Assembly (NCBI RefSeq): GCF_013307205.1
Contig: NZ_CP028940.1
Location: 851,702 to 915,701 of the forward strand
From: Polynucleobacter arcticus
Lineage (GTDB): Bacteria > Pseudomonadota > Gammaproteobacteria > Burkholderiales > Burkholderiaceae
DNA: 64,000 nt
Direction of reading: 5' to 3'
Part shown: positions 1-6,239 of the stretch, one piece after another
How the letters are laid out: every line of letters begins with the position of its first letter
Numbering within the stretch: the stretch's first letter is position 1
The notes under the pieces: generated by a model
Seen by the model: the letters and a program-made list of their open reading frames with translations, nothing else
Told to the model about the DNA's origin: nothing
Database searches by the model: none
Program-made: the position numbers and the translations under genes

Positions 1-1177
1 CTTGTGCCAAGCAGTTAGAAAGCAGAATACGGTGATGCGCTATAGCCTCCGGCCGATCACTCATCGGCTCACGCACTGCGATGAAATCAATTGGAATGAT
101 TTCCGTGCCCTGATGAAAGAGCTGGAAGTAAGAGTGCTGAGCATTACTGCCAGCACTACCAAACACGACTGGAGAAGAGTGTTTGACAGGATTGCCATTG
201 CGGTCCACGCTCTTACCATTGCTCTCCATATCCAGCTGCTGCAACCACTTCGGAAACCAATCTAAGGCATCTGCATAGGGGATGGCAGCATAGGCTTTGA
301 TATTGTGTTTTTCTTGCTGATAGAGCAAGGAGAGTGCCATGATGACAGGCAAATTGTCTTCGAGAGGTGCATTCTTAAAGTGCAGATCCATTGCTTCTGC
401 ACCAGCTAAAAACTGCTTGAAGGTCTCAAAACCGTATTGCAGAGCAATCGGTAGGCCGACTGCTGACCAAACCGAATAGCGTCCACCGACCCAATCCCAA
501 AAAGGATAAATATTATTTTCCTCAACACCAAATTCTTTAGCGGCCGGGATATTAGCAGTCACTGCATATAGAGCATGAGCAACTTGACTCTTAGTACAAC
601 CACTATCTTTTAGCCAAGCAACGACTGCCTTGGCATTCATGGAGGTCTCAAGGGTGGTGAATGACTTCGAGACCACAATCACGCGAGTGCTGTGTGGCTG
701 TGCACGGGCCAAGATACGCGCTAACTCGGCAGTGTCAATATTTGCCAAAAAATGCATTCGCATACCGCGGCTCTGAATACTGGGTACATGGGCTAAGGCT
801 TCAATTGCCAGGCGGGGGCCAAAATCTGAGCCACCAATACCAATGTGAATCACATCCGTGACGCCAACCCACTTATTACAAAGTGCCTCTATACGATGCC
901 AGACCTCTGCTACTGCAGGCATCACATCAGCACCATTAATCAATACAGGAGTCTTAGTGAGATTGCGTAATGCGGAATGTAGGGCGGGGCGATCTTCACT
1001 ATTGTTGATGTGCTTACCAGCAAACATATCTTCAATAAATTGCTCCAAGCCACTTTGGCGAGCGCGAGTAAATAACTTCTTCCAGGCATCGTCACTAATA
1101 CCTTGATAGGCAGTATCGAGAACCACATCGATAGCGGAATGAAGATTTTGGGATGCTAAATAGGGTTGCAAAGACAT
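1..1177 (-). CDS. pgi: Glucose-6-phosphate isomerase (3' end missing)
   Basis: This enzyme interconverts glucose 6-phosphate and fructose 6-phosphate in the cytoplasm. About 392 codons are visible from the ATG at 1177, and the C-terminal part lies beyond the window edge. The translation carries the family's GIGGSDFGP sugar-phosphate loop and the signature PFWDWVGGRYSVWSAVGLP. No frameshift is seen, so the truncation comes only from the window border. The ribosome site is weak and the start was chosen because the family normally begins just before this point. The neighbour at 1318 is divergent, so any promoters share the 140 bp between them. Confidence 0.95.
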   Translation of the reverse strand, partial: MSLQPYLASQNLHSAIDVVLDTAYQGISDDAWKKLFTRARQSGLEQFIEDMFAGKHINNSEDRPALHSALRNLTKTPVLINGADVMPAVAEVWHRIEALCNKWVGVTDVIHIGIGGSDFGPRLAIEALAHVPSIQSRGMRMHFLANIDTAELARILARAQPHSTRVIVVSKSFTTLETSMNAKAVVAWLKDSGCTKSQVAHALYAVTANIPAAKEFGVEENNIYPFWDWVGGRYSVWSAVGLPIALQYGFETFKQFLAGAEAMDLHFKNAPLEDNLPVIMALSLLYQQEKHNIKAYAAIPYADALDWFPKWLQQLDMESNGKSVDRNGNPVKHSSPVVFGSAGSNAQHSYFQLFHQGTEIIPIDFIAVREPMSDRPEAIAHHRILLSNCLAQ

Positions 1178-1317
1178 TTCTAGATTTTATCAATAAGGGC
1201 ATCAATATCCCCTTAAAACACCGAAAATGTTACGATTTGAGTAACAGAAGGGCTTTGGCGAGGGCAAAAGTCATTACAAAATTGAGACATATCTGAAATC
1301 AGGTCAGGAATAGCCGA

Positions 1318-2454
1318 ATGGAGCAGGTGGATTGCGTAGTAGTGGGCGCCGGAGTGGTTGGTTTGGCAGTGGCTCGCGAGATGGCCTTGCAAGGCCGTGA
1401 GACTATATTGCTCGAGCGAGAAGCTGCCTTTGGCACTATCAGCAGCGCTCGCAATAGTGAGGTGATTCATGCGGGGATTTATTACCCAAAAGACTCCCTT
1501 AAAGCCAAGCTCTGCGTAGCAGGTAATCGCCTTCTATATGAATACTGCCGTAGTCATCAAGTGAGTACGAAAGCTTACGGCAAGCTTATTGTTGCTGCAG
1601 ATGCTGGCCAGCTGGATGATCTTCAAGCCATTTTGTATAAAGCCCAAAATAATCAAGTTCCCGATATTAAGATGATTTCAGGGGCGCAAGCTAAGGCCTT
1701 GGAGCCACAGTTGCAATGTGAGGCAGCAGTACTCTCTGGCTCTACCGGCGTAGTCGATAGTCATGGTTTCATGCTGTCGCTATTGGGCGGCTTTGAAGAT
1801 GCTGGCGGCATGGTTGCCTATCAATCTCCATTACTCAGCGCTAAACCCATTGGCAATGATGCTGAAGGTGGCTTTGAGCTCACTATCGGGGGTGCTGATG
1901 GCATGACCATTCAGACTAAATTGTTGATTAATTGTGCGGGACTGAGTGCGCCAGCGCTAGCGCAAAAAATTGAAGGTCTCTCGAAAGATCTAATACCCAA
2001 AGCCTATTTTGCAAAAGGAAACTATTTCTCCTTATCCGGAAAATCCCCATTTAGCCATTTGATTTATCCCATCCCTGAGCCAGGCGGATTGGGTGTGCAC
2101 TTGACCCTAGATATGGGTGGTCAAGCCAAGTTTGGCCCAGATGTTGAGTGGCTCGATATTGACGAAGAAAGCCAGATTAACTACACGGTGGATCAAGAGC
2201 GGGGAGATAGCTTTTATGCAGCCGTCAGAAAATACTGGCCCGGATTGAAGGACGGCAGCTTACAGGCCGACTACTCGGGCGTGAGAGCCAAAATCGTGCC
2301 ACCAAATGCCCCAGCAGGAGACTTTTACTTTGAAGGGCCCCAACAACATCATCTTCAAGGCTTATTTAACCTCTATGGTTTTGAGTCCCCAGGCCTCACC
2401 TCTAGTTTGGCGATTGCGCAGCATTTAGAGGCGCAAATCAAAAGTTCTCTATAA
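1318..2454 (+). CDS. lhgO: FAD-dependent oxidoreductase, L-2-hydroxyglutarate oxidase-like
   Basis: This 378-residue protein belongs to the D-amino-acid-oxidase-fold FAD enzymes. The N-terminus has a dinucleotide-binding loop, VVGAGVVGLAVARE, at about residues 8-21. It is followed by NSEVIHAGIYYP at about 46-57, which is typical of the LhgO/L-2-hydroxyglutarate dehydrogenase group. Members oxidise L-2-hydroxyglutarate to 2-oxoglutarate and pass electrons to quinone. The C-terminal GFESPGLTSSLAIA segment matches the family's FAD-contacting end. The fold assignment is firm. The exact substrate is inferred from motif resemblance, and related FAD hydroxyacid oxidases are possible. Confidence 0.75.
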   Translation: MEQVDCVVVGAGVVGLAVAREMALQGRETILLEREAAFGTISSARNSEVIHAGIYYPKDSLKAKLCVAGNRLLYEYCRSHQVSTKAYGKLIVAADAGQLDDLQAILYKAQNNQVPDIKMISGAQAKALEPQLQCEAAVLSGSTGVVDSHGFMLSLLGGFEDAGGMVAYQSPLLSAKPIGNDAEGGFELTIGGADGMTIQTKLLINCAGLSAPALAQKIEGLSKDLIPKAYFAKGNYFSLSGKSPFSHLIYPIPEPGGLGVHLTLDMGGQAKFGPDVEWLDIDEESQINYTVDQERGDSFYAAVRKYWPGLKDGSLQADYSGVRAKIVPPNAPAGDFYFEGPQQHHLQGLFNLYGFESPGLTSSLAIAQHLEAQIKSSL

Positions 2455-2473
2455 TCTAGGACTCAAATCGCAA

Positions 2474-2520
2474 GGAAGAGTGGCAGAGCGGTTGAATGCA
2501 CCAGTCTTGAAAACTGGTGC
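2474..2520 (+). pseudogene. 5' half of a tRNA-Ser(UGA), truncated
   Basis: The sequence starts like a normal tRNA-Ser: acceptor 5' strand GGAAGAG, D arm, and an anticodon arm with loop CTTGAAA (anticodon UGA). It follows the tRNA pattern to the end of the anticodon stem and then stops. No variable arm, T arm (no TTCGAA) or acceptor 3' strand occurs before the intact tRNA-Ser at 2625. The anticodon arm is extended to a perfect 8-bp stem, GCACCAGT with ACTGGTGC. It cannot fold as a functional tRNA. It may be a remnant of the ancestral tRNA-Ser or a small transcribed hairpin. Confidence 0.75.
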
Positions 2521-2536
2521 TGATGCTTGTAAACAA

Positions 2537-2589
2537 AGGGCTGGCGGGGAGGGTGTGCTGTTTTTGTGCTTCGGCTCCCCTGAAGCCCT
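2537..2589 (+). other. Stable hairpin between tRNA-Ser fragment and tRNA-Ser
   Basis: AGGGCT (2537-2542) pairs with AGCCCT (2584-2589), and inside it GGGGAG (2546-2551) pairs with CTCCCC (2575-2580). The internal loop is small and the terminal loop about 23 nt. A T6 run follows at about 2611-2616. No ORF is convincing here. It could be a processing or termination structure for transcripts starting at the tRNA fragment. Confidence 0.45.
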
Positions 2590-2624
2590 ACAATCTACAG
2601 GCTTGCAGGGTTTTTTGTAGCAAC

Positions 2625-2712
2625 GGAAGAGTGGCAGAGTGGTCGATTGCAATAGTCTTGAAAACTATCGTTCCGAGAGGAACCGTGAGTTCGAATCTCA
2701 CCTCTTCCGCCA
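2625..2712 (+). tRNA. tRNA-Ser(UGA)
   Basis: The complete cloverleaf is visible. Acceptor GGAAGAG pairs with CTCTTCC. The D arm is GCA...TGC. The anticodon stem ATAGT/ACTAT encloses loop CTTGAAA with anticodon UGA. The long class II variable arm is GTTCC GAGA GGAAC. The T arm is GTGAG TTCGAAT CTCAC, followed by discriminator G and an encoded CCA. Its last 14 bases form the left attachment core of the integrated element. Its D, anticodon and variable regions differ from the truncated copy 100 bp upstream. Confidence 0.96.
2699..2712 (+). repeat. attL core (tRNA-Ser 3' end)
   Basis: The 14-bp sequence CACCTCTTCCGCCA is the end of the T arm, the acceptor 3' strand and CCA of tRNA-Ser. An identical copy stands at 7649-7662. 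Integration therefore leaves the tRNA gene whole. Confidence 0.85.
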
Positions 2713-2727
2713 AGATGTCAAGTAAAT

Positions 2728-2753
2728 AGAGCCTATAAGGCTCTTTTTCTTTT
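2728..2753 (+). terminator. Terminator after tRNA-Ser, element side
   Basis: AGAGCCT and AGGCTCT form a 7-bp stem with a 3-nt loop, followed by a T-rich run. It ends tRNA-Ser transcription after the element has displaced the original downstream terminator. It would also insulate the element from the tRNA promoter. Confidence 0.7.
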
Positions 2754-2755
2754 TA

Positions 2756-2776
2756 TTCCCTCAGTTGTTCCCTCAA
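2756..2776 (+). repeat. Candidate left integrase arm-type sites
   Basis: Two direct copies of TTCCCTCA (2756 and 2768) are spaced 12 bp. The same 21-bp arrangement, with two mismatches, occurs at 7450-7470 beside the integrase start. Paired direct repeats inside both ends of an element are what tyrosine integrases use as arm-type binding sites. The role is inferred. Confidence 0.5.
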
Positions 2777-2865
2777 TTGATTTGACAACATAAAGATGGT
2801 CTTGTCATTTGACATCTCCTGATAACCAGAAATACCCCCCATACCCCCCAGTTCTAGGTAATGAT

Positions 2866-3114
2866 TTAGTGGGATTGAGATTCCTCATCCACGAGTTGAA
2901 TTAGCTTTGCGGGTTTGATTTTGAGGGCTTTTGATATCTTGAAGATGATGGATATAGTTGGTTGGTTATGTCCAAGCTCAATAAGGCTTATGTAATTCCT
3001 CTGAATTTCAGCCTCAAGCCCCAATTCCTCCTGAGATAAATCGGCCTTGAGCCTTAAGTTTCTAAGCACTCTCCCAAAGGCTAAATTTAAAGGTGATCTT
3101 TTTGTTCCCAACAT
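2866..3114 (-). CDS. XRE-family (Cro/CI-type) DNA-binding regulator
   Basis: This 82-residue protein is almost entirely one helix-turn-helix domain, about residues 14-73, including LSQEELGLEAEIQRNYISLI. Such small proteins act as repressors or immunity-type switches in mobile elements. It is transcribed divergently from the membrane-protein gene at 3182, with 67 bp between, so it plausibly controls that cargo unit and itself. No clear operator repeat was seen in the gap. The family call is secure and the target is inferred. Confidence 0.8.
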   Translation of the reverse strand: MLGTKRSPLNLAFGRVLRNLRLKADLSQEELGLEAEIQRNYISLIELGHNQPTISIIFKISKALKIKPAKLIQLVDEESQSH

Positions 3115-3181
3115 ATAGGGAAACTTTGCTGGATAAGCTAGACTGTGTCTTCACCATATATTGTAAATTTATTGAGACTCC

Positions 3182-3625
3182 ATGATTTCAAGCATAAGAG
3201 ATTTGCCTGTATTCAGGCTAATGAAGGGGTGGCGAATCCAGCTTGCCTTGGTAGCGGTACTTGGGTACTTCTTCATTTCAAAAAATGGTTTTCTCTTGGC
3301 TTATCTAAAAATAATTGGATGGGTTTTCTTTGGGGTTGCCCTAGTGTTAGCCATTTTTACATCTGGATTTATAGACAAAGTATGTCGTCGAAAGTTTTCA
3401 ATTTCATATAAGTTCAGAACTTGGATTGGATTCCCACTCTTTTTCTTGTTTTTTTATTTGGTTGAAAATGGATCTGACTATGTTCTGAGAAATTACTCTG
3501 GGTATCCAGTCTATGTTTTGTATCCCTGTACTTATCCACCATCACTTGGTGATCAGGAGAGGGAGGCAAAAGCTTTTTGGAGGCTTAAGCCATTTCAGGA
3601 TTTTGATTGTGGCTCTGATGATTAA
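3182..3625 (+). CDS. Hypothetical membrane protein, element cargo
   Basis: I do not recognise this 147-residue protein. Hydrophobic stretches at about residues 19-33, 38-62 and 82-96 suggest three membrane segments. A hydrophilic C-terminal tail of about 45 residues contains several Tyr and Pro residues, two Cys and an acidic end. The ATG at 3182 gives the frame with sensible membrane topology. A shorter overlapping frame from 3145 lacks it. It lies divergent from the XRE regulator and upstream of a lipoprotein gene, so the two may be a co-regulated envelope cargo pair, for example for entry exclusion. That role is speculation. Confidence 0.6.
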   Translation: MISSIRDLPVFRLMKGWRIQLALVAVLGYFFISKNGFLLAYLKIIGWVFFGVALVLAIFTSGFIDKVCRRKFSISYKFRTWIGFPLFFLFFYLVENGSDYVLRNYSGYPVYVLYPCTYPPSLGDQEREAKAFWRLKPFQDFDCGSDD

Positions 3626-3703
3626 GTTGACCTATATTCTGACCCAAATAGTTTTTTAGATAGATTGGGATTATTTTAATTTCTATAAATATGGAGGGTA
3701 CAA

Positions 3704-4081
3704 GTGAAGAAACTTTTACTTTTTCTAATGGTAATAACAGGTCTTTTGACTGGGTGCGCGACTAGAGAAAAATATGTAAATAAGCTTAATACTCTTGTGG
3801 GTAAGCAAGAAAGCCAGCTAGTTTCAATGTGGGGTATGCCTACAAGCATGTATGAGGCTGATGGCCTTAGATACTTAACTTATACCCGATCTGAAACAGT
3901 CTATATTGCTGGCACCCCAGCAAAGACCACTACAACCTATTACCTCGGTAAGCCCATCCCATTTCAAACTGTTGGCACCTCGGACTATAGCTATACCAAA
4001 GACTGCACCACAACTTTTACAGTCATAAACAAAGTCATATCCAGCTTCCGAATTCAAGGCAATGACTGCCTCTCAGATTAA
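3704..4081 (+). CDS. Small lipoprotein, element cargo
   Basis: This 125-residue protein starts at a GTG at 3704, preceded by GGAGGG at a proper distance. The N-terminus is a lipoprotein signal, MKKLLLFLMVITGLLTGCA, with lipobox LTGC, so the mature protein would begin at Cys18 and be lipid-anchored. The mature part has the VGKQESQLVSMWGMPTSMYE pattern seen in small SmpA/OmlA-like lipoproteins, followed by a Thr/Tyr-rich region and a C-terminal CTTTF...NDC pair of cysteines. Its function is unknown. It follows the membrane-protein gene in the same orientation. Confidence 0.65.
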   Translation: MKKLLLFLMVITGLLTGCATREKYVNKLNTLVGKQESQLVSMWGMPTSMYEADGLRYLTYTRSETVYIAGTPAKTTTTYYLGKPIPFQTVGTSDYSYTKDCTTTFTVINKVISSFRIQGNDCLSD

Positions 4082-4102
4082 AAGCTAAAACTCCATACAT
4101 GT

Positions 4103-4588
4103 TTATTCGGTAACTAATATTTCTCCCTCCTTATCTGAGGGTAGCTTTTCATCTCCCCTGATAAGTATTTGATACCTATTGCCACGCTTAATCGCTGATG
4201 GATGCTTTCTTCCCTTTGGGATTAGGAATCGAATATAGCCAAAACCTTTTAGGCGACTTATTGCCTTGGTGACTGATGGTCGCTGAATTCCCAAATGACT
4301 GGCTAATGTGGACTGATTAGGAAAGCAGATACCTTTCGGGCTGGTATAGCAACAAAGCGCGCCCAACACTCGTAAATCATTCCTTGATAGTCTTGTATCT
4401 GAAATAGCTCTGGAGGGCATAAGACTAAATGCAAGCGGAAATGGGGTGAAATTCCAAAGAAAATTTGAGTCAGGCCACCCTATCGGATACACCCATGGGG
4501 GAGGGGGCAAGGCCTCTTTCTTTGATGTTCGGGATTCGATCCTAATGAGCTTAGGCTTTTTAGGTAGTTTGAATTGAACTTCTTTCAT
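4103..4588 (-). CDS. Winged-helix protein, probable replication partner
   Basis: This 161-residue protein has a basic, proline-rich N-terminus and a winged helix-turn-helix domain at about residues 66-120 (CFPNQSTLASHLGIQRPSV, then AISRLKGFGYIRF). A basic wing, KGRKHPSAIKRGNRYQI, follows. This type of domain occurs in plasmid and phage replication initiators and in some regulators. Its start overlaps the end of the upstream iteron-bearing gene by 4 bp, which implies translational coupling and a shared task. I infer a replication or copy-control role. Catalytic motifs for primase or helicase are absent. Confidence 0.65.
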   Translation of the reverse strand: MKEVQFKLPKKPKLIRIESRTSKKEALPPPPWVYPIGWPDSNFLWNFTPFPLAFSLMPSRAISDTRLSRNDLRVLGALCCYTSPKGICFPNQSTLASHLGIQRPSVTKAISRLKGFGYIRFLIPKGRKHPSAIKRGNRYQILIRGDEKLPSDKEGEILVTE

Positions 4589-5304
4589 TTAAGCATTCCC
4601 TTGATCCGTAATCCAATATCAGTAGTGTTCTCACTCTTGTCACAAGTGATCCTTAGGCGGGCAATTAACTCTCTTACCAAGGCAGCATTTTCATACCAGT
4701 ACGCACCATATTTTTCCTCTAGCTTGGCATTAGTTAAATTAGACTCACCACTGGTTTGACTCTCCTTAAGAGGGGGTGGCATTGCTACTCTATTCTCTTC
4801 ATCTGTTTCATTAAATTCTTCTTTAGTTGTAGTTGTATATAGTTCCTTAGTAGTTAGGGTGTTCTGTAGGACAGGGGTTAAGCGAACTGTAGGACAGGGG
4901 TTAGTGCCTTTTAGAACACCCGTAGGGTTGTGTTCTAGGACAGGGGTAGGGGTGCTCTGTAGGACAGGGGTAAGAGTGGTTGAATCCGCATTACCTTTGT
5001 TTGATCTACTCTTAATTGCCTTAGACAAGGCTGACCCTTTATGAACTAAAAAGATGGTTGTGCACCCTGGATTTCCACCTAGCGAGTTACCAACTCTAGA
5101 GATATATTGATCCTCCTCTAACTCCCTAAGTATCTTTTGCGCATAGCGTTCTTTTATCCCTGATAGCTCTGCAATCCTATCAACACTGGGATTACATCTC
5201 CATGTCTTATTGTTTGCATGATTGGCTAGAACCCATAGAACCATCTTATGAATTGGCTTTCTAAATCCAACCATGTGCCCGACAATTACCACTGGAAACT
5301 TCAT
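4585..5304 (-). CDS. Replication initiator-like protein with intragenic iterons
   Basis: From the ATG at 5304 this is 239 residues, with AAGGA upstream. An extension to 5448 would overlap the AlpA gene and lacks support. Residues about 10-90 form a winged-helix domain of the phage O/plasmid Rep type (KTWRCNPSVDRIAELSGI, then ILRELEEDQYISRVG). Residues about 110-155 are low complexity, with TPVLQ, TPVLE and TGVLK repeats encoded by DNA iterons. A polar, acidic C-terminal third follows. Order and content recall lambda O, where the initiator binds iterons inside its own gene. It sits between the AlpA regulator and a second winged-helix protein. No helicase domain is present, so host DnaB would be needed. 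Confidence 0.65.
   Translation of the reverse strand: MKFPVVIVGHMVGFRKPIHKMVLWVLANHANNKTWRCNPSVDRIAELSGIKERYAQKILRELEEDQYISRVGNSLGGNPGCTTIFLVHKGSALSKAIKSRSNKGNADSTTLTPVLQSTPTPVLEHNPTGVLKGTNPCPTVRLTPVLQNTLTTKELYTTTTKEEFNETDEENRVAMPPPLKESQTSGESNLTNAKLEEKYGAYWYENAALVRELIARLRITCDKSENTTDIGLRIKGMLK
4780..4860. other. AT-rich tract beside iterons (candidate unwinding region)
   Basis: Immediately downstream of the iterons in the gene's sense direction lies an AT-rich stretch. It has strong purine bias on the coding strand around residues KEEFNETDEENR. This copies the lambda ori order of iterons then AT-rich region. The unwinding role is inferred from position and composition only. Confidence 0.4.
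4864..4971 (-). repeat. Iteron ladder: four clear copies plus one degenerate
   Basis: On the coding (minus) strand the unit is ACCCCTGTCCTACAG. Exact copies lie at 4957-4971, 4887-4901 and 4864-4878. A shortened copy ends at 4947 and a degenerate copy lies at about 4909-4923. Copy ends are 22-24 bp apart, close to two helical turns. The copy at 4887-4901 is identical in DNA but read in another frame (CPTVRL instead of TPVLQ). The DNA rather than the peptide is therefore conserved, which is why I call these protein-binding iterons. Confidence 0.7.
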
Positions 5305-5308
5305 CTCA

Positions 5309-5521
5309 TTAATCCTTAGCGAGAGATGATTTTTCAAGAATCCAATTATCGATGTCACTCTCAAGCCATACCCTGAGTGTTGTCGATAATCTAATAGCCT
5401 TCGGGAATCTCCCAGTCGCCTCCCATGCCAAGATGGTGCTTTTACCAAGCCCTGTTTGATTTGCTACATGATCAAGTCTTACAAATCTAGGTTGATTATT
5501 TAGCGTGCTTTCAATCATCAT
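5309..5521 (-). CDS. AlpA-like excisionase/regulator
   Basis: This 70-residue protein matches the AlpA/MerR-like short DNA-binding family: RLDHVANQTGLGKSTILAWE forms the helix-turn-helix, and FPKAIRLSTTLRVWLESDIDNWI the wing with its conserved Trp. AlpA proteins activate integrase or act as recombination directionality factors in P4-like elements. There are tandem ATGs at 5521 and 5518, and the second has better spacing from the AAGGA site. It ends 4 bp before the replication-like gene at 5304, so the genes 5521 to 4103 probably form one leftward operon. Confidence 0.8.
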   Translation of the reverse strand: MMIESTLNNQPRFVRLDHVANQTGLGKSTILAWEATGRFPKAIRLSTTLRVWLESDIDNWILEKSSLAKD

Positions 5522-5593
5522 TTAGTCCTTATAAGTAACGGCAATTCCGTACTTACATTTCAGACTAAATTACATATTTGATCTAGACGGGGG

Positions 5594-5609
5594 TGCTAGC
5601 TGGCAGACA
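5594..5609. repeat. 16-bp direct repeat, copy 1
   Basis: TGCTAGCTGGCAGACA overlaps the stop codon of the coiled-coil gene. An identical copy in the same orientation lies at 7543-7558, between the integrase start and attR. Together they frame the coiled-coil and integrase genes. Confidence 0.6.
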
Positions 5610-6150
5610 GCATTTCCTTAAATTCAGTCACCCAATCCTTTAGAGCTCCAAGTGTCCATGGCTTTTTAGTATCGGGAAATTTACTTTGAAGTCTTAAAAG
5701 TAGTCTAGCTGGGCTAATACTTGCCTGACCATTTTTACTCATAGCTAAATATTCTGCTTGAGCTATTTTTTTGTTAGTCGCATAGGGAGCATTTTTCTGT
5801 TTCGCGCCCTCCTTAGAGGAGTTGATCGCAGAATCTTGAGCTTTTTTAGCCGCCTTTATTAGCCTGTTGTTTGAATTGAGTAGGGTGGTGTTGTCAGACT
5901 CCATTACCTTCAATTTAAGAGTAAGTATTGCAAGCTGATCTATCAACTGATCGGCAGTTAGATTTTGCTTCGATAGATCTTTTTTCATCTTCGAGATGGC
6001 TTGAGCTCTTTTCTTCTCTGACACTTGCGACTCTCTAGGATCACCATCATTAACCTTAAATGAGAATCCTCTAGCCCCGTCAAGGGCGACCTTATATTCT
6101 CTAGCCCATAGATTTTTTAGAGCGGTTGCTTTTGACACTATTTTCTTCAT
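5596..6150 (-). CDS. Hypothetical coiled-coil protein
   Basis: This 184-residue, Lys- and Ala-rich protein is not recognised. Residues about 45-115 are strongly helical with heptad-like Leu/Ile spacing (LTADQLIDQLAILTLKLKVM), suggesting a coiled coil. The last 45 residues look like a compact domain with W and F positions (KKPWTLGALKDWVTEF). It lies between the integrase and the AlpA gene in the same orientation. A 16-bp repeat shared with the region near the right end covers its stop codon. It might be an accessory DNA-binding or partition-like factor, but nothing here proves that. Confidence 0.55.
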   Translation of the reverse strand: MKKIVSKATALKNLWAREYKVALDGARGFSFKVNDGDPRESQVSEKKRAQAISKMKKDLSKQNLTADQLIDQLAILTLKLKVMESDNTTLLNSNNRLIKAAKKAQDSAINSSKEGAKQKNAPYATNKKIAQAEYLAMSKNGQASISPARLLLRLQSKFPDTKKPWTLGALKDWVTEFKEMLSAS

Positions 6151-6239
6151 GTGATTCCACTTTCACCCCACGATTAGAGTGCGCACCGAGGGATGTGGGT
6201 ATCCTTTTCGCCCCGTCGGGCTAGGTGCGCAAGATAAGT

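Noticed and set aside
1..1177. pgi as a pseudogene
   Set aside because: It is cut only by the window border; the visible frame is intact with its signature motifs.
1196..1217. Short inverted repeat TAAGGG/CCCTTA upstream of the lhgO-like gene
   Set aside because: The stem is short, AT-rich at the base and without a T-tract. There is too little to call a regulatory site.
2449..2729. Short frames on both strands across the tRNA-Ser region
   Set aside because: They are read through tRNA sequence and its structured spacer and are not plausible proteins.
3145..3411. 88-residue frame overlapping the cargo membrane protein
   Set aside because: The frame from 3182 gives coherent membrane segments and full length. 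This one is a shadow.
4864..4971. CRISPR array or peptide tandem repeat
   Set aside because: Units are 15 bp with spacers of 7-9 bp, far too short for CRISPR. One copy is out of frame, which excludes a purely peptide repeat.
5305..5448. Upstream extension of the iteron-bearing gene to 5448
   Set aside because: It would overlap the AlpA gene in another frame. The ATG at 5304 has a good ribosome site and sits 4 bp after the AlpA stop.
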